Assembly (NCBI GenBank): GCA_002633005.1
Contig: NMRA01000240.1
Location: forward strand, 337,874-362,643
Source: Phoronis australis
Lineage: Eukaryota > Phoronida > Phoronidae
DNA length: 24,770 nt
Direction of reading: 5' to 3'
This document shows positions 8,601-17,931 of this stretch, piece after piece (the stretch's first letter is position 1; every line of letters begins with the position of its first letter). The notes beneath the pieces were generated by a model. The model saw nothing but the letters and a program-made list of their open reading frames with translations, was not told where the DNA came from and made no database searches. The position numbers were made by a program, and so were the translations under genes.

Positions 8601-10096
8601 CTTTTTTATAATTGGTTGTGTTCATTTTTAAGGCCGATGTACGCTAGGCTTTACAACAATAAAACCACAATATTTTTATGACACTGAGGTGCTCAGACGA
8701 CAAACTTTGGTAATAATCGTGCTCATTGAATGGCGTTGGGAGCTCCTCATCTTGATAGACCTGGCAACAATGACCTGCTGAAAAAGCAAAACAACAATGA
8801 ATGATTCGGGTGGGATAGTTTTCATAAAAAGTAAAAGGTACTGGTGAAAAGCACCCAAGACATCAAAGAATAGTGGACCAAAAACATTACTCTTGCTTTT
8901 GCTATTGCTTTGGCGCTGAATTTTAATATCTGTTTACTCATGTCTTGTTTGTTCAATGCCGCTGTGTTAGCAGAGGAGGGAAGGGCCAGGTATGTTCATT
9001 CACGTAATCCGATAGAAAACTGTTTACCAATTTACACATTGTGCTGAATAATAGGTCATGGTGATTTTGATTCAAAATGAGATGAAAGTGATGCCACATC
9101 ATTTCAAAATTGAGACACATAATCCTACACTAAACTTACGTGTAGAAACAGCATCAGCCCAAATCCTTATGGCACACCAATTACGGCTAATGTCCAATTC
9201 AGAAAAGTGTTGGAAGCACAAAATTCCCACTAAATGCCATCAGGCTTGCTTCGTCGAGGAGCTTGCTCCCTCTTTACTCTAAGATTCATCTTTAGTAAAC
9301 ATGCCACAAGACATATGAGTAAAATATTAGAAATACTACAACTTGAGAGTTCACAAAAATATGTATTTTTAAGTAAAGCGACTGCTGCTACACCACAAAT
9401 GTAGTAGAATTAACCAGTAGAGCTTATTTAACACTAGTTAAGAAAGGGCTTTTTATTTAGTTATTCCCAGAGTTGTCTCATCAACTGCAATAGACAGCGT
9501 CATAGTCTCACTAACAGGAGAGACTGTGGCCGTCATATCTCTTGGTGCAAGCAATGTAAAAATGGTCAGTTGCCGATTTGGGCAAATGAATGAAGGGCTG
9601 ATCGAAAAATGTTTGATTACACAAGTATTTCTTCCAGTTGGAAAGAATGAAAGAGATAGACAGCCTCCTAATGTGTAGTAACGGGACTTTGACGGTTTAA
9701 TCTGTGTGATGCATACAGCATACGAAGGCCCTACGGGAGTGCCACTGTCTCTACTGCTACATGTAATACAGGGGGTGGCACTGTCTAAAACTACAAAGGA
9801 CGATAGTGTCTGTGGAAGGTAGCATAAGGTTGCCTCACTAGAACAATGTAAAGTTGTTAAATGTGCAGGAAGATTTTTCTTCTCTTTACACTTCACTTTC
9901 AAGCTTGAGTATTCCAAAGTGGTTCTCATTCATTCACTCACTAGTAGAACGGAGCTCAGAGGAGACACTTTTGTACAATTGGTCTCCCAAACGGGATTCC
10001 GGAGCTCAAACCACTCCGACACACGATGGAGGGCCCAGCACTGAAAAATGGGATCTATAGACCCTCTCCCCAGCCCCCTATGGTGCACTGCGTGGA

Positions 10097-10486
10097 ATAA
10101 TTACCTCTAAAACGTGATGTTTTGTCGCTTTCATCAAGATGACGGATCACTCCGCTCATCGTAATTCATGTGACTTCAACTCTTCTATGTTTATCTCATT
10201 GGGTAGAGTAATGTCATATATTGATATGTCTGAACTGAGTATCTCGCTTCAACAGAAAATGAAGATTAAAGGGAAAGGCAACATTTTTCATGTCATTTTT
10301 AGCAACAGTGTGGGATGTTGACTGACTCGTAAACAAAAGCAAGCGACGACCGAACTAATCACAACAGGGGTAGAACAATGACTGACTCGGCAGCTCTCAC
10401 AGTCAGGCTATATGAAAAGAAATTGGCGCCAAATACTTGCCTCCCAAAACATCACGTCCGGAATAAAGGACGAGTAATTGTTTAAA
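10097..10486. mobile_element. MITE-like candidate with short inverted ends
   Basis: ACGTGATGTTTTG at 10112-10124 is perfectly complementary to 10445-10457, and further out AATAATTAC and its partner GTAATTGTT agree with a gap. That would define a non-coding element of about 390 bp. Two GACTGACTCG words (near 10320 and 10380) lie within it. No target duplication was seen. Confidence 0.35.
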
Positions 10487-11151
10487 TTACAAAAAGCTGT
10501 AATTAAATGAAAAATATGTCTGTGGTAAGCAACAAACATTTGTTGTTTTTTTTTGTTAAAAATGACATTAAAAAGGTTGCCTTCGACTTTAAGGCATACC
10601 TAATCAGTTGCTTGGAGCCGGGAATTATGTAATGGGCCTAGGACGGAAACTACGTGTACTGCATGAACTGCGTTTGAGTGACCGGTGATCCTCTTAGTCG
10701 TTGAAACAAGAATAACAGTAACTTCTTGGATTGGAAGTCAAATACGTAATAAAATTAAAGTAGCTACGGTGTAAAATATGATTTAGGAGCGGGAAAGACA
10801 AAATATTGGAAATCGAGGTACAGAGGTAGACGTGATTGTGTTTTCGCCAACCAAGGGCATATTGAGAAAGATTGAGGGAACATGTCACCTGCAAGGCCGA
10901 GTATAATGCAGGACCTATGTGTATCTCGGCAGTTTGGGCTTCGAAAGTCTATACAAGCTGTCTCAGCTGTGATACAACTCTATCATTATTAATTTTAGAC
11001 TCCGTCGGCTGTTCTTACGCCACGTGACGACTTGAATGTCCCAATACAACACCGAATTAAGATGACAGGCATTTTTAATGTAGGCCTACTGTATTCATAT
11101 TCTATTATATTCTGATACATGCTTCATTTTACCTTTTTAATTGTATCTCAG

Positions 11152-11271
11152 CTTCAAGACGTATTTCGTGTACAGACAATGCTGTATGTGCCTCGCTACC
11201 AGAAAGCGAATGCATCAGTAACAAGTGCACATGTAGAAAGGGGTGGGTGATGATAGAAGGAGAGTGCCGAG
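11152..11271 (+). CDS. EB/EGF-like six-cysteine exon 2 (internal, phase 1-1)
   Basis: The acceptor is TTTTTAATTGTATCTCAG and the donor CGAG|GTAAGT, a full-consensus 5' splice site. The 120-nt exon reads in phase 1 as SRRISCTDNAVC through CISNKCTC and ends GECR, with six Cys spaced 5-7-4-1-10. The Cys4-x-Cys5 pair followed by RKGW and a Gly-Glu-Cys end is the pattern shared with the exons at 22465 and 20801. It lacks the GG before Cys2 found in most sisters (TDNAV instead). It joins in frame either to the exon at 2890 directly or through the microexon at 5547. The role is presumably extracellular binding or structural. Confidence 0.85.
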
Positions 11272-11699
11272 GTAAGTCTTCTATATGGCCCGCTTATATG
11301 AGGTCGAGCGTTCAATCGGAGATAATTCTGCAATGTAGTTTGTCAAGGCAAATGAGTAGTTTGCGGTGGTGCACGAAGGTATGGTACTTATACAAGTTGT
11401 ATTGCACCGTTCTTTCAGAGACACGTCACCACGTTGACATGCAACTTGTCTGTAAATCAATATTTACGAATAGGAAGTTACGAGTAGAATAGTCTAACAA
11501 AATTCGCATAAGTTTGATGTATTATTAATTTCGTGGATAATTGTAGGTTATATAAATAGATTATCAAGTGATGTTTCCTTAGCAGGATGAGATAAGTGTA
11601 TTCGAGAGAACTAAGAGCTTTACTTGTGCTAGAACCCTTGACTGACCCTGCCACAAATTAAAGTTACTATAAATAATAACTGCATAGTTAAAATAAGGA
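11272..11699. other. Intron sequence, nothing recognised
   Basis: AT-rich intron start after the second EB exon, before the antisense LINE relic. No motif found. Confidence 0.5.
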
Positions 11700-12400
11700 A
11701 GATTGGAAGATTTGAAAATCAACTCTAAGTGATAACTGGAAAGATGTTTCGAAAGATTGCTGAATTGGTTGAGAAGTTTTTGAATTTTTTAATAAGATGA
11801 ACACAATGATGATGCATTGTATGTTGATGATCAAGCACAACACCCAAATACTTAACAAACACACTTTGAGTAATAATAGAGTCATTCAAATACAGTCTTG
11901 GGAGTCTGTCGATATTGTGTACAGGTTTTTGTGAAAATGTTATGTGGTAACTTTTGGACACTATGAACTCCATACGTCATTTTGTTGCCCAAACAAACAG
12001 TAAGTCAAGGTATTTGTGTAAAAGATTTACTTCTTCGTGTTTTGTCGTGTGGATAAAAAGATGTGTCTTAGAATACAGTGCATAAGGCAGGACATTAATA
12101 AATAATAGAAAAGGCAACGGTCCCTAGGCATTACCTTGTGGTGTACGAGCACTGACGGGCCCAACTGGCGATTCATCATAACCAACATCATCCACACGAA
12201 CTCTATTGGTTCTATTAAATAAATACGACTGAAGCAAACTATACAATTTTCCACTTATTCTGATTTATGTAGTAAGTTTTAATAACAGACCATCATGTGA
12301 CACCATATCAAACGCAGGAGCTATATCCAGAAACACAGAACGGACATTATTCCTCTAAAAATTAGTCTTTTGACCTCATCTGCACTGGCTTGAATTGAAT
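11700..12400 (-). pseudogene. Antisense LINE reverse-transcriptase relic
   Basis: Reading the minus strand from about 12345 downward: VFLDIAPAFDMVSHDGLL (RT motif A region, catalytic Asp present), a stop, GKLYSLLQSYLFNRTNRVRV, RTPQGNA then GPLPFLLFINVLPYAL (usual form PQGS-x-LGP), YSKTHLF where YADD would be expected, WATK followed by a stop, RMEFIVSK, and VKYLGVVLD. The order is that of the palm and thumb of a non-LTR retrotransposon RT (CR1/jockey-like style). The YADD box is eroded to YSKT and stops interrupt it, so it is inactive. No endonuclease domain is visible upstream. It lies within the intron between EB exons 2 and 3, opposite in sense. Confidence 0.75.
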
Positions 12401-13702
12401 TCACTGGAAGGTGACACCTACTATCCGTATTTGGAAGGTCACCGGGCAAAGTTGTCTCAGTGTGGCTTTTATTCGTGAATTAATCAAAAAATTTACTTTA
12501 TCTTGAAGAGGCATAATTGCCAGTATTGTTCTGTTCGAGTCAAGGAAATGTATCTTGAGATAACTGATCAAGAATATTTTTAACAGTTCCAGTATTCCTT
12601 AGCATTCCTTTCTACTGGCAGCTCGAATTAGGGTTTTGTGGTGATCAGCTTTCGTCTTTGAAATACGATTTTCGATTAAAACAGATTAGCTGTCAGTGAG
12701 ACAGAACCAAAGCAGAAATCATAAACAAAAAACAAAACTTTGGGGAAATACATGAACAACCCACTCTAGTATGGTTCCCTAAATTTACACAGATTCCCAT
12801 GTGAATTAAGGATGAAAGTTTTTAGAAAGATAATTGTAAGAAGCCATACATTATAGCTTGGTCTACCTTTTGTTGTACAGACTAAGGTCACCAACAAAAT
12901 CACAATAATGATGAATTAGTCAACAGCCTACACGAGCTACAGTTATCTACTAGACTATCAGCTTACAGTACATGTGAGAACCACATTACGCTAACAACAA
13001 AATCAAGATGACTGACCAAAAACCACACTCCATGTGATCTAATAAGAAAGTTGGTTTGGGTATTGTTATTCCCAGTATTTAATGCAAGTTTCAGCAGGCT
13101 TCATAAACAGTAAATGAGACTGTGCCAAAGAATCACACTGATTACTTGTGAATATTGAAAGGGTAATTATGCCTAAACGAGTGATATGATAAACATGGGA
13201 ATAGGTAATGCCAGACTCTAATGCTTTTTGGTAAGCGATTTGGCCATTTAGCAACATATTATCGGGGAGCAGTGAAGCACCTTTTCATCGGATATATAAT
13301 TTTGGAAAGATACTTGACCAAATTCTTTACTGTAACTGGGAGAGAGACTTTTTCTAAATTTCAGTCTTCATTTGGTGGCAATTTTATGAGTAATTGAAAC
13401 TATTACCCTGCTGCTTTAATTAGTCATTTGTATAATTTTTACTTTTCCATTCGATATCATGTTTATATTACGAGTATACCCTGAATTAATTGGCATTACA
13501 TGTTAATTGACACATACATTAGTTAATTAATAAGTCAACTACTACCTGAAGGGTTTCATCGATACTTGCTGTTTTAATTTTCTCATATTGATAATACTCT
13601 TGCTTTAAGAACTGAGAAATTATTGTAACTTTTGTGACATCCAAACTTGTCATACTTGCTATTTGGAAACCGACACACTGTCCTTTGCGAATGGTTTTAC
13701 AG
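12401..13702. other. Intron sequence, possibly LINE-derived in part
   Basis: No clear domain on either strand. The part nearest 12400 may be the remains of the LINE upstream of the RT palm, but I cannot match motifs. The last 15 bases supply the acceptor of exon 3. Confidence 0.4.
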
Positions 13703-13834
13703 ACGAAAAGGTCCCCCCTGCGCATTGTTACCTCGGCGGGATGTGGTGTAGCACTCTCAACTCGTATTGCGTAAGAGGCCTGACAATATGTCGCTGCTTG
13801 CGTGGCTATTTTATGTTCAAAAGAGCTTGTATAA
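13703..13834 (+). CDS. EB/EGF-like six-cysteine exon 3 (internal, phase 1-1)
   Basis: The acceptor is GCGAATGGTTTTACAG and the donor ATAA|GTAAGT. The 132-nt exon begins DEKVPPAHCYLGGMWC and ends FKRAC plus an Ile, with six Cys spaced 6-6-6-1-10 and the GG before Cys2 typical of the family, plus RGY after Cys5. It is the most diverged of the six: more hydrophobic and aromatic residues, six residues between Cys3 and Cys4, and it leaves A rather than G as its last base, so the junction to the next exon encodes Arg rather than a small residue. The polypyrimidine tract is weak, which might allow skipping; skipping would keep the frame. Confidence 0.8.
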
Positions 13835-14174
13835 GTAAGTTTTCAAACAATTCTTTATAAACCAACTTGCATGATTTTAGGTGCCATGGTACCCGGGCAT
13901 ATGTAGAATAACGTAGAAAGCTTCAGGAAAATCCACATGCTAACAAAAGATGACCATTCGATTGACCCGGATATATATTTTGTCAATGAATAATTGTTTC
14001 TGATCTTTAAATTGCATTTTCTGATATCTACGTGTAAGCGTTAGGAGCTTTTGAATTCATCATAAGTAAATGTTTTAAAGTCCATCTCCATACCGAGTGT
14101 AGTGTGATGCAAAAAAAGTAAAATACTTTCAGAAGCTAGTCTGCGTCCTGGCACTCCTATCAAGTCAGACAGTT
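13835..14174. other. Intron sequence, nothing recognised
   Basis: AT-rich, no open frame of note, no repeat structure seen. Confidence 0.5.
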
Positions 14175-14393
14175 TCTCGTTTCAAGAAAAATTAAGACAA
14201 ATCTTAGATTTCATTGAATTTTAAGATAAAACTTAAATTTATCCCATGGTTCGTTTCAGGAAAGAGGGTTTGACTTAAGTTTTTTACTTAAGTTTGGACT
14301 AACTTACCAGGTGTGGAAGTTTCAAAATTTGGAAGTTGAAGCAAGTTTTAGACTCAAGTCAAAACTGGACTTAAGTCAGTTTCTTGGAACGAG
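14175..14393. mobile_element. Foldback MITE
   Basis: The left end reads TCTCGTTTCAAGAAAAATTA and the right end, reverse-complemented, CTCGTTCCAAGAAACTGACT; a third related word GTTCGTTTCAGGAAAG starts near 14250. Inside are further complementary words such as ACTTAAG...CTTAAGT around 14273-14295. The segment is AT-rich, about 220 bp, without coding potential. These are traits of a miniature inverted-repeat element; the family is not identified. Confidence 0.6.
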
Positions 14394-14708
14394 CCCCAGG
14401 TGTGCGCACCAATACTGTCCAAGGTGGGAGATAACCCTGCGTATTGTGATCTTTCTCTGATAGTTAAAGGATAAAGAATGTTTTTGTTGCAAGTGTGACC
14501 AAACATTTGACGAATGCTATTGCCACCAATTTCGACCGAAGACCAGTGTCATAATAAATGATATGTATTAAGTACAATTCCATTAAAGTTGCCACAAAAC
14601 TGTACATATGTACAAAAAACCTTGTTTACTTGTACTTTTGATATTTTCGTATATTTTAAATATTGTTTACAGTACCTCTTTTGTTATGGGGTCAATTTAC
14701 TGTATAGA

Positions 14709-14721
14709 TTCTAGAAATTTC
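14709..14721. promoter_or_regulatory. Consensus heat-shock element (LINE 5' region)
   Basis: TTCTAGAAATTTC is three perfect inverted TTC/GAA units at 2-nt spacing, the HSF trimer site. A CCAAT word follows at about 14779. Confidence 0.55.
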
Positions 14722-14983
14722 TAAAACCAGATCATAACAGGTATGATATGATTAGATAGGGTGATTTGGTTTTTATTATCCAATCGTTAAGTAAATGCGT
14801 TATCATAATTTGGGCAGAAGTCTGGAAAATAGCCAGGTGGAATTTTATAGTTGAAGCTATTGGACTTTCTCCAGTGTACTGAAGAAATATTACAACAGAG
14901 TCATCTCGTGGAAGATTCTAAAGAGGATCTTGGCAAGGGAAAGTATTAACTAACAGGAAGTTAACTAAGAGCTTGTCACTTCC

Positions 14984-15475
14984 ATCGTCGGTTGTAAGAT
15001 ACTGCAAACAAATGTTACGTCACGGGCGACTTTGACTAGTAAGAGGAATCGTAGGTAGTGAGATACTGTCTACACATGTTGCGTCATGACGGAATGTGAC
15101 CATGCAGCAAGTGTAGTGCATCGTGAGTAGAGTGATACTACAAGATTTGTGTTGCGTCATGAAGGACTGTGATTGGCAAGAGGAATCGTTGGTAGTAAAC
15201 GTAGTGTAAGGTATCGTGAGCAGAGCGATATTACAGATTTATGTTGCGTGCGTCACTAGAGGCTCTGACCAGCAAGAGGAATCGTAGGCAGTCGGATACT
15301 GCCTACACGTGTTCCGTCACGAGGGAATGAGACCAGCAACAGGAATGGTGTGCATCCAGGTACTGCGGCCTACACGTGTCGTTGCTTCACGAGCGACTGT
15401 GGCCAGCACAGTTTATCGTGAGCAGAGCGGTACTACGGATTTGTGTTGCGATACGAAGAACTGCGAGCAGACATT
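14984..15475 (+). repeat. Tandem array of 64-72 bp units in the LINE 5' region
   Basis: Units begin with ATCGT-GTAG/GCAG words and contain GTTGCGTCA-type and GACCAGCAAGAGGA words. Starts at 14984, 15048, 15120, 15185 (short partial unit), 15213, 15281, 15345 and 15415. Two similar units occur at 16327-16450, and one terminal piece opens the 3' region at about 18654. Arrays of promoter monomers are known in LINE 5' UTRs; that role here is inference. Confidence 0.75.
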
Positions 15476-15509
15476 TCCCATGATTCATTGCAGTAGGAAA
15501 GCTATTCAC

Positions 15510-15845
15510 CACTTTTGAACAACAGGCTTAGCACCTGGGCTGAGGAAAATGGCGAACTTCGTGAATCACAGGCGGGATTCCGCAAGGGCTATTGCACTAA
15601 GGACCAAATGTTCACGCTCAAGGCCAAGTGCCAAAAATATATCACTAAGCCCAGGGGTCGTTTTTATTGTGCGTTTGACAGAGTTCCCCACATGTGCTAC
15701 TTTGGTATAGATTGCAAAAAATTGGTGTCCATGGTAACGTATTTAAAGTCCTGAAATCCATGTACAGCAAATTACGTTCATGCGTAACGACCCGAGAAGG
15801 TTTAACCGACTTTTTAACTGTCCTGTCGGCACCAGACAACAGTGT
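15510..15845 (+). pseudogene. LINE reverse-transcriptase fragment (fingers/palm start), motif A deleted
   Basis: LSTWAEENGELRESQAGFRK is the conserved entry to the RT of non-LTR retrotransposons, followed by KDQMFTLKAKCQKY. Where a catalytic motif A of the type F-V-D-F-x-K-A-F-D should follow, the frame reads FYCAFDRVPH, consistent with a short in-frame loss between two AF words. After that the frame shifts: KIGVHGNVFKVLKSMYSKLR and CVTTREGLTDFLTV continue the family pattern to about 15830. No endonuclease domain is present between the 5' region and this fragment. It is inactive. Downstream parts of the same element are at 16940-17120 and 17932-18651. Confidence 0.75.
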
Positions 15846-15914
15846 ATGATCAGCACGGAATTACCATTGAGCCTGTCAGAATAAATATTGATTCAGTAAT
15901 TAGTAAGAATAGAT

Positions 15915-16715
15915 CCATTTTAAATTGCCCAAAATTTGTGCACAAGTACTTTAAGTCATGGGGTCCGACTTGTTGACATGTACTTTAACGTCAAAATCTA
16001 TTTTAGATGGTGTTTAAAACTTTGGGTTCTGGGGTCAAAGTATTCTAGATTCTAGAAAATTCTGAGAACAAATTGTAGCAGCCAATAATATGATTGGATA
16101 TGATCATGTGGTTTTTATTAGCCAATCACTAAACAAGTAGAATGGTATATTATGGGCTGAAATCAACAAGATAAATAGATGCGCTATAGTAGTTGAAGCA
16201 TAAAGACTTGCTGCAGTATACAGAGGAAATTTTACGACAGAGCCATCTCGCGGAAGAATTTAGAAAGGATCTTGGCAAGGGCAAGGGTTAAAGAACAGGA
16301 AGTTAACTAAGAGCTTGTCACTTGCATCGTGGGTAGTAAGATACTACCTGAAGTGTTGCGTCATCAGCCAGACAGTGTGACCAGCAAGAAGAATTGCGGG
16401 TACTGAGGAGAAATTGCCTGCAAGTGTTGCATCACCAGAGACGGTGACCAGCAAGTACACTGTCGTTATACAGTGTGTGTAGTTCGAAGATTCACCAACA
16501 GGTCCTAGCTTGGATAGCAGATAAGACATTTGATTATTTTGGTTGATCGATTAAAGTAATCTTTAAAGAGGGCGCTAGCGTAGTTCTTCTCTGTAGTTGA
16601 TTACTTAATTAACAATAGGTTTCACTTGTCTAATTAGGGGTTGTCATATAATAAATTAATAACTGAATTTGATTATTCTCTCTCCATCTACGCACAATCT
16701 CAAAGCATAGCTACC
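15915..16715 (+). mobile_element. Internally deleted LINE derivative (5' region fused to 3' region)
   Basis: The first half matches 14580-15047; from about 16440 it matches the LINE 3' region at 18654-18920, with ACCAGCAAG, a ACTGTCG block, GCTTGGATA-CAGATAAGAC, TTACTTAATTA-CAA-AGGTTTCAC and a closing AATTAATAA...AACTG. No coding sequence remains between the halves. It sits within the RT region of the older LINE, so it looks like a short non-autonomous copy inserted there. An unequal recombination product is the alternative. Confidence 0.6.
16043..16062. promoter_or_regulatory. Consensus heat-shock element (deleted LINE derivative)
   Basis: TTCTAGAAAATTC at 16050-16062 is three perfect alternating units; another TTCTAGA begins at 16043. 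The position equals the site at 14709 in the related copy. Confidence 0.55.
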
Positions 16716-16887
16716 TTTTAAACGTCTGTCCGTTTTCCTAAAGGAGACTGGCAGACTTGAAAACTTTCTTCACGAGGAGCCATAATTGGGGTCTCGTGCC
16801 TTTGCTCAGGTGTTTTGTGCAATGGGCCCAACCATGAGGCCTGCGCACGTCTGATGCACCGCAAATGACATCAGACCACCTGCACTG

Positions 16888-16904
16888 TTTTTTTTTTTTT
16901 TTTT
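16888..16904. repeat. Poly-T tract (17 nt)
   Basis: Uninterrupted run of 17 T between the deleted LINE derivative and the next LINE ORF fragment. It might be the poly-A tail of a minus-strand retroinsertion. Confidence 0.9.
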
Positions 16905-16939
16905 ACCTTTTAAACAAACCCAGTCAATCGTCTGACAGA

Positions 16940-17120
16940 GGCTATCACTTGAACTGTTTGATAAATTACTATGCCAACATGTGCTACGGTGCGGAAATCT
17001 GGGGATTCAAAGAATACAAATGGCTTGAAAATGTGTATGTTAAATTCTGTAAAATTGCTCTTGGAGTTGGAAACTCTTGCTCAAACGCAGCAGTATTAGG
17101 TAAATGAGGAATTTATCCGC
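16940..17120 (+). pseudogene. LINE ORF fragment after the RT domain
   Basis: CYGAEIWGFKEYKWLENVYV and KFCKIALGVGNSCSNAAVLG match the thumb/connection region following LINE RTs (pattern G-x-E-x-W-G...E-x-x-x-x-K-F-x-K...L-G-V...N-x-A-V). A stop follows the glycine at 17102, then GIYPL continues up to the point where the inverted LTR-like repeat interrupts it. It is the same element as the RT fragment at 15510, separated from it by the deleted derivative. Confidence 0.7.
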
Positions 17121-17580
17121 TCTGTCACGTTTTTCCCCGTGTGTGGGTGGGCGCAGGTTGTTACAGACCGGTGTTAATAGCTTTGATTGACTGAAGACTG
17201 GTTCGAGTTAAGCCTTTATTAATCCCGACCGTACGTTCACAAGCCAACTCAAACAAAACGTCCGACGTAATGTCTGTTTATGCTCCAGCCAGTGCTGCGA
17301 AGCCTTGACTTGTGATGAACTTCTGAGACACTTTCAGCAACTGCTACACTCGTCGAATCAATAACCTGCTGTCTCTATAGCTGGCTCTCTATTGACTATC
17401 GCTGTAACTGCTGATTCTCTTCACTGCAACTCAACTGTAATCTCCTGATAGACTTTCTTGAACTCGCCGATTAACTGACTTTATCTTCTCTTGAACTGAC
17501 TTGATCTCACTGACTTGATCTCCGAACTTGATCTTCTCTAACACAAGCCCGTGCTTGTGTATTAATAGCCTAATGCATTG

Positions 17581-17593
17581 TTCTGGAACTTTT
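17581..17593. promoter_or_regulatory. Heat-shock element, near consensus
   Basis: TTCTGGAACTTTT gives two perfect units and one with a single mismatch, roughly 20-30 bp upstream of the minus-strand TATA-like box of the LTR-like repeat. Confidence 0.5.
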
Positions 17594-17612
17594 CATCAAT
17601 TCAAGCTACACA

Positions 17613-17630
17613 TTCTAGAACTTTCCTGAA
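17613..17630. promoter_or_regulatory. Four-unit perfect heat-shock element
   Basis: TTCTAGAACTTTCCTGAA contains TTC, GAA, TTC, GAA at exact 2-nt spacing. Four perfect contiguous units exceed the minimum for HSF trimer binding. Confidence 0.65.
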
Positions 17631-17707
17631 TCTACCCAACCACTCTACAAACATGTACTAGTCTCTACAATATTCCAGACTGCATTAATCATTGTCATGC
17701 TACCGTC

Positions 17708-17720
17708 TTCTAGAAAGTTC
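17708..17720. promoter_or_regulatory. Three-unit perfect heat-shock element
   Basis: TTCTAGAAAGTTC, in the distal unit of the duplicated U3-like segment. The equivalent place in the second unit (near 17772-17784) is degenerate. Confidence 0.6.
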
Positions 17721-17732
17721 CTCACTATACTG

Positions 17733-17822
17733 TAGTAAACAAATTACATCATCACTGTTCTGACCTCAGTCTACTAAAAAGTTCCACACTATTTAGTAGT
17801 AAACAAATTACATCATCACTGT
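17733..17822. repeat. Direct duplication in the LTR-like upstream region
   Basis: 26 identical bases at 17733-17758 and 17797-17822 (TAGTAAACAAATTACATCAT and six more), offset by 64 bp, with looser similarity across the whole 64-bp unit including an HSE-like word. Duplicated enhancer units are common in LTR U3 regions. Confidence 0.8.
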
Positions 17823-17931
17823 ACTTAACTCAGGGGTCATGCCAATCAAACAGAATAACAAAACAAAACAATACAACTAAAAATACTGTCAGACTATATT
17901 CTGACGCGCTCTTTGCAAAGTACTATGTCAC

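Larger units (their letters stand above)
7614..11151. other. Large intron stretch, no convincing gene
   Basis: Lies between the TIR element and the exon at 11152. Open frames are short or overlap antisense without recognisable domains. The longest, minus strand 9453-9929 (158 codons, Ser/Thr and Cys rich), matches no family I know. Items of structure inside it are listed separately. Confidence 0.5.
14580..15500 (+). repeat. LINE 5' region (copy of the 15915-16450 repeat)
   Basis: Shares with 15915-16450, in the same order: a GGGGTCAA block, a heat-shock element, a TATGATTGGATA/ATATGATTAGATA block, GGTTTTTATTA with CCAAT, a GAGCCATCTCGCGGAAG-type block, AGGATCTTGGCAAGGG, AACAGGAAGTTAACTAAGAG and the start of the tandem units. 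It directly precedes an RT fragment, so it is best read as the 5' untranslated/promoter part of that LINE. The palindrome TGTACATATGTACA is at 14601-14614. Confidence 0.6.
17123..17931 (-). mobile_element. LTR-like repeat, copy 2 (solo, inserted in LINE ORF)
   Basis: The LINE reading frame breaks off at about 17122 and resumes at about 17926. TGTCAC occurs at both edges (17123-17128 and 17926-17931), a likely target duplication, leaving an insert of about 797 bp. Read on the minus strand it holds, in order, a 64-bp duplicated enhancer-like unit, several heat-shock elements, a TATA-like TATTAATA (near 17560), the block shared with 464-866, an AATAAA (complement at 17215-17220) and a GGGGAAAA end. 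No coding sequence is seen. The layout fits a solo LTR. Weak point: the predicted ends are not TG...CA. Confidence 0.65.

Noticed and set aside
8975-8995. Short exon between TTAG and GTATGT near 8990
   Set aside because: Purine-rich, no Cys, length of about 19 nt would break the frame; good donor alone is not evidence.
9453-9929. 158-codon minus-strand open frame as a gene
   Set aside because: No recognisable domain, no clear splice or promoter context, and composition heavy in Ser/Thr/Cys as often seen in antisense of random sequence. I cannot exclude an exon of an antisense gene.
13519-13725. Minus-strand 68-codon frame
   Set aside because: Overlaps the well-supported EB exon 3 on the other strand and has no domain.
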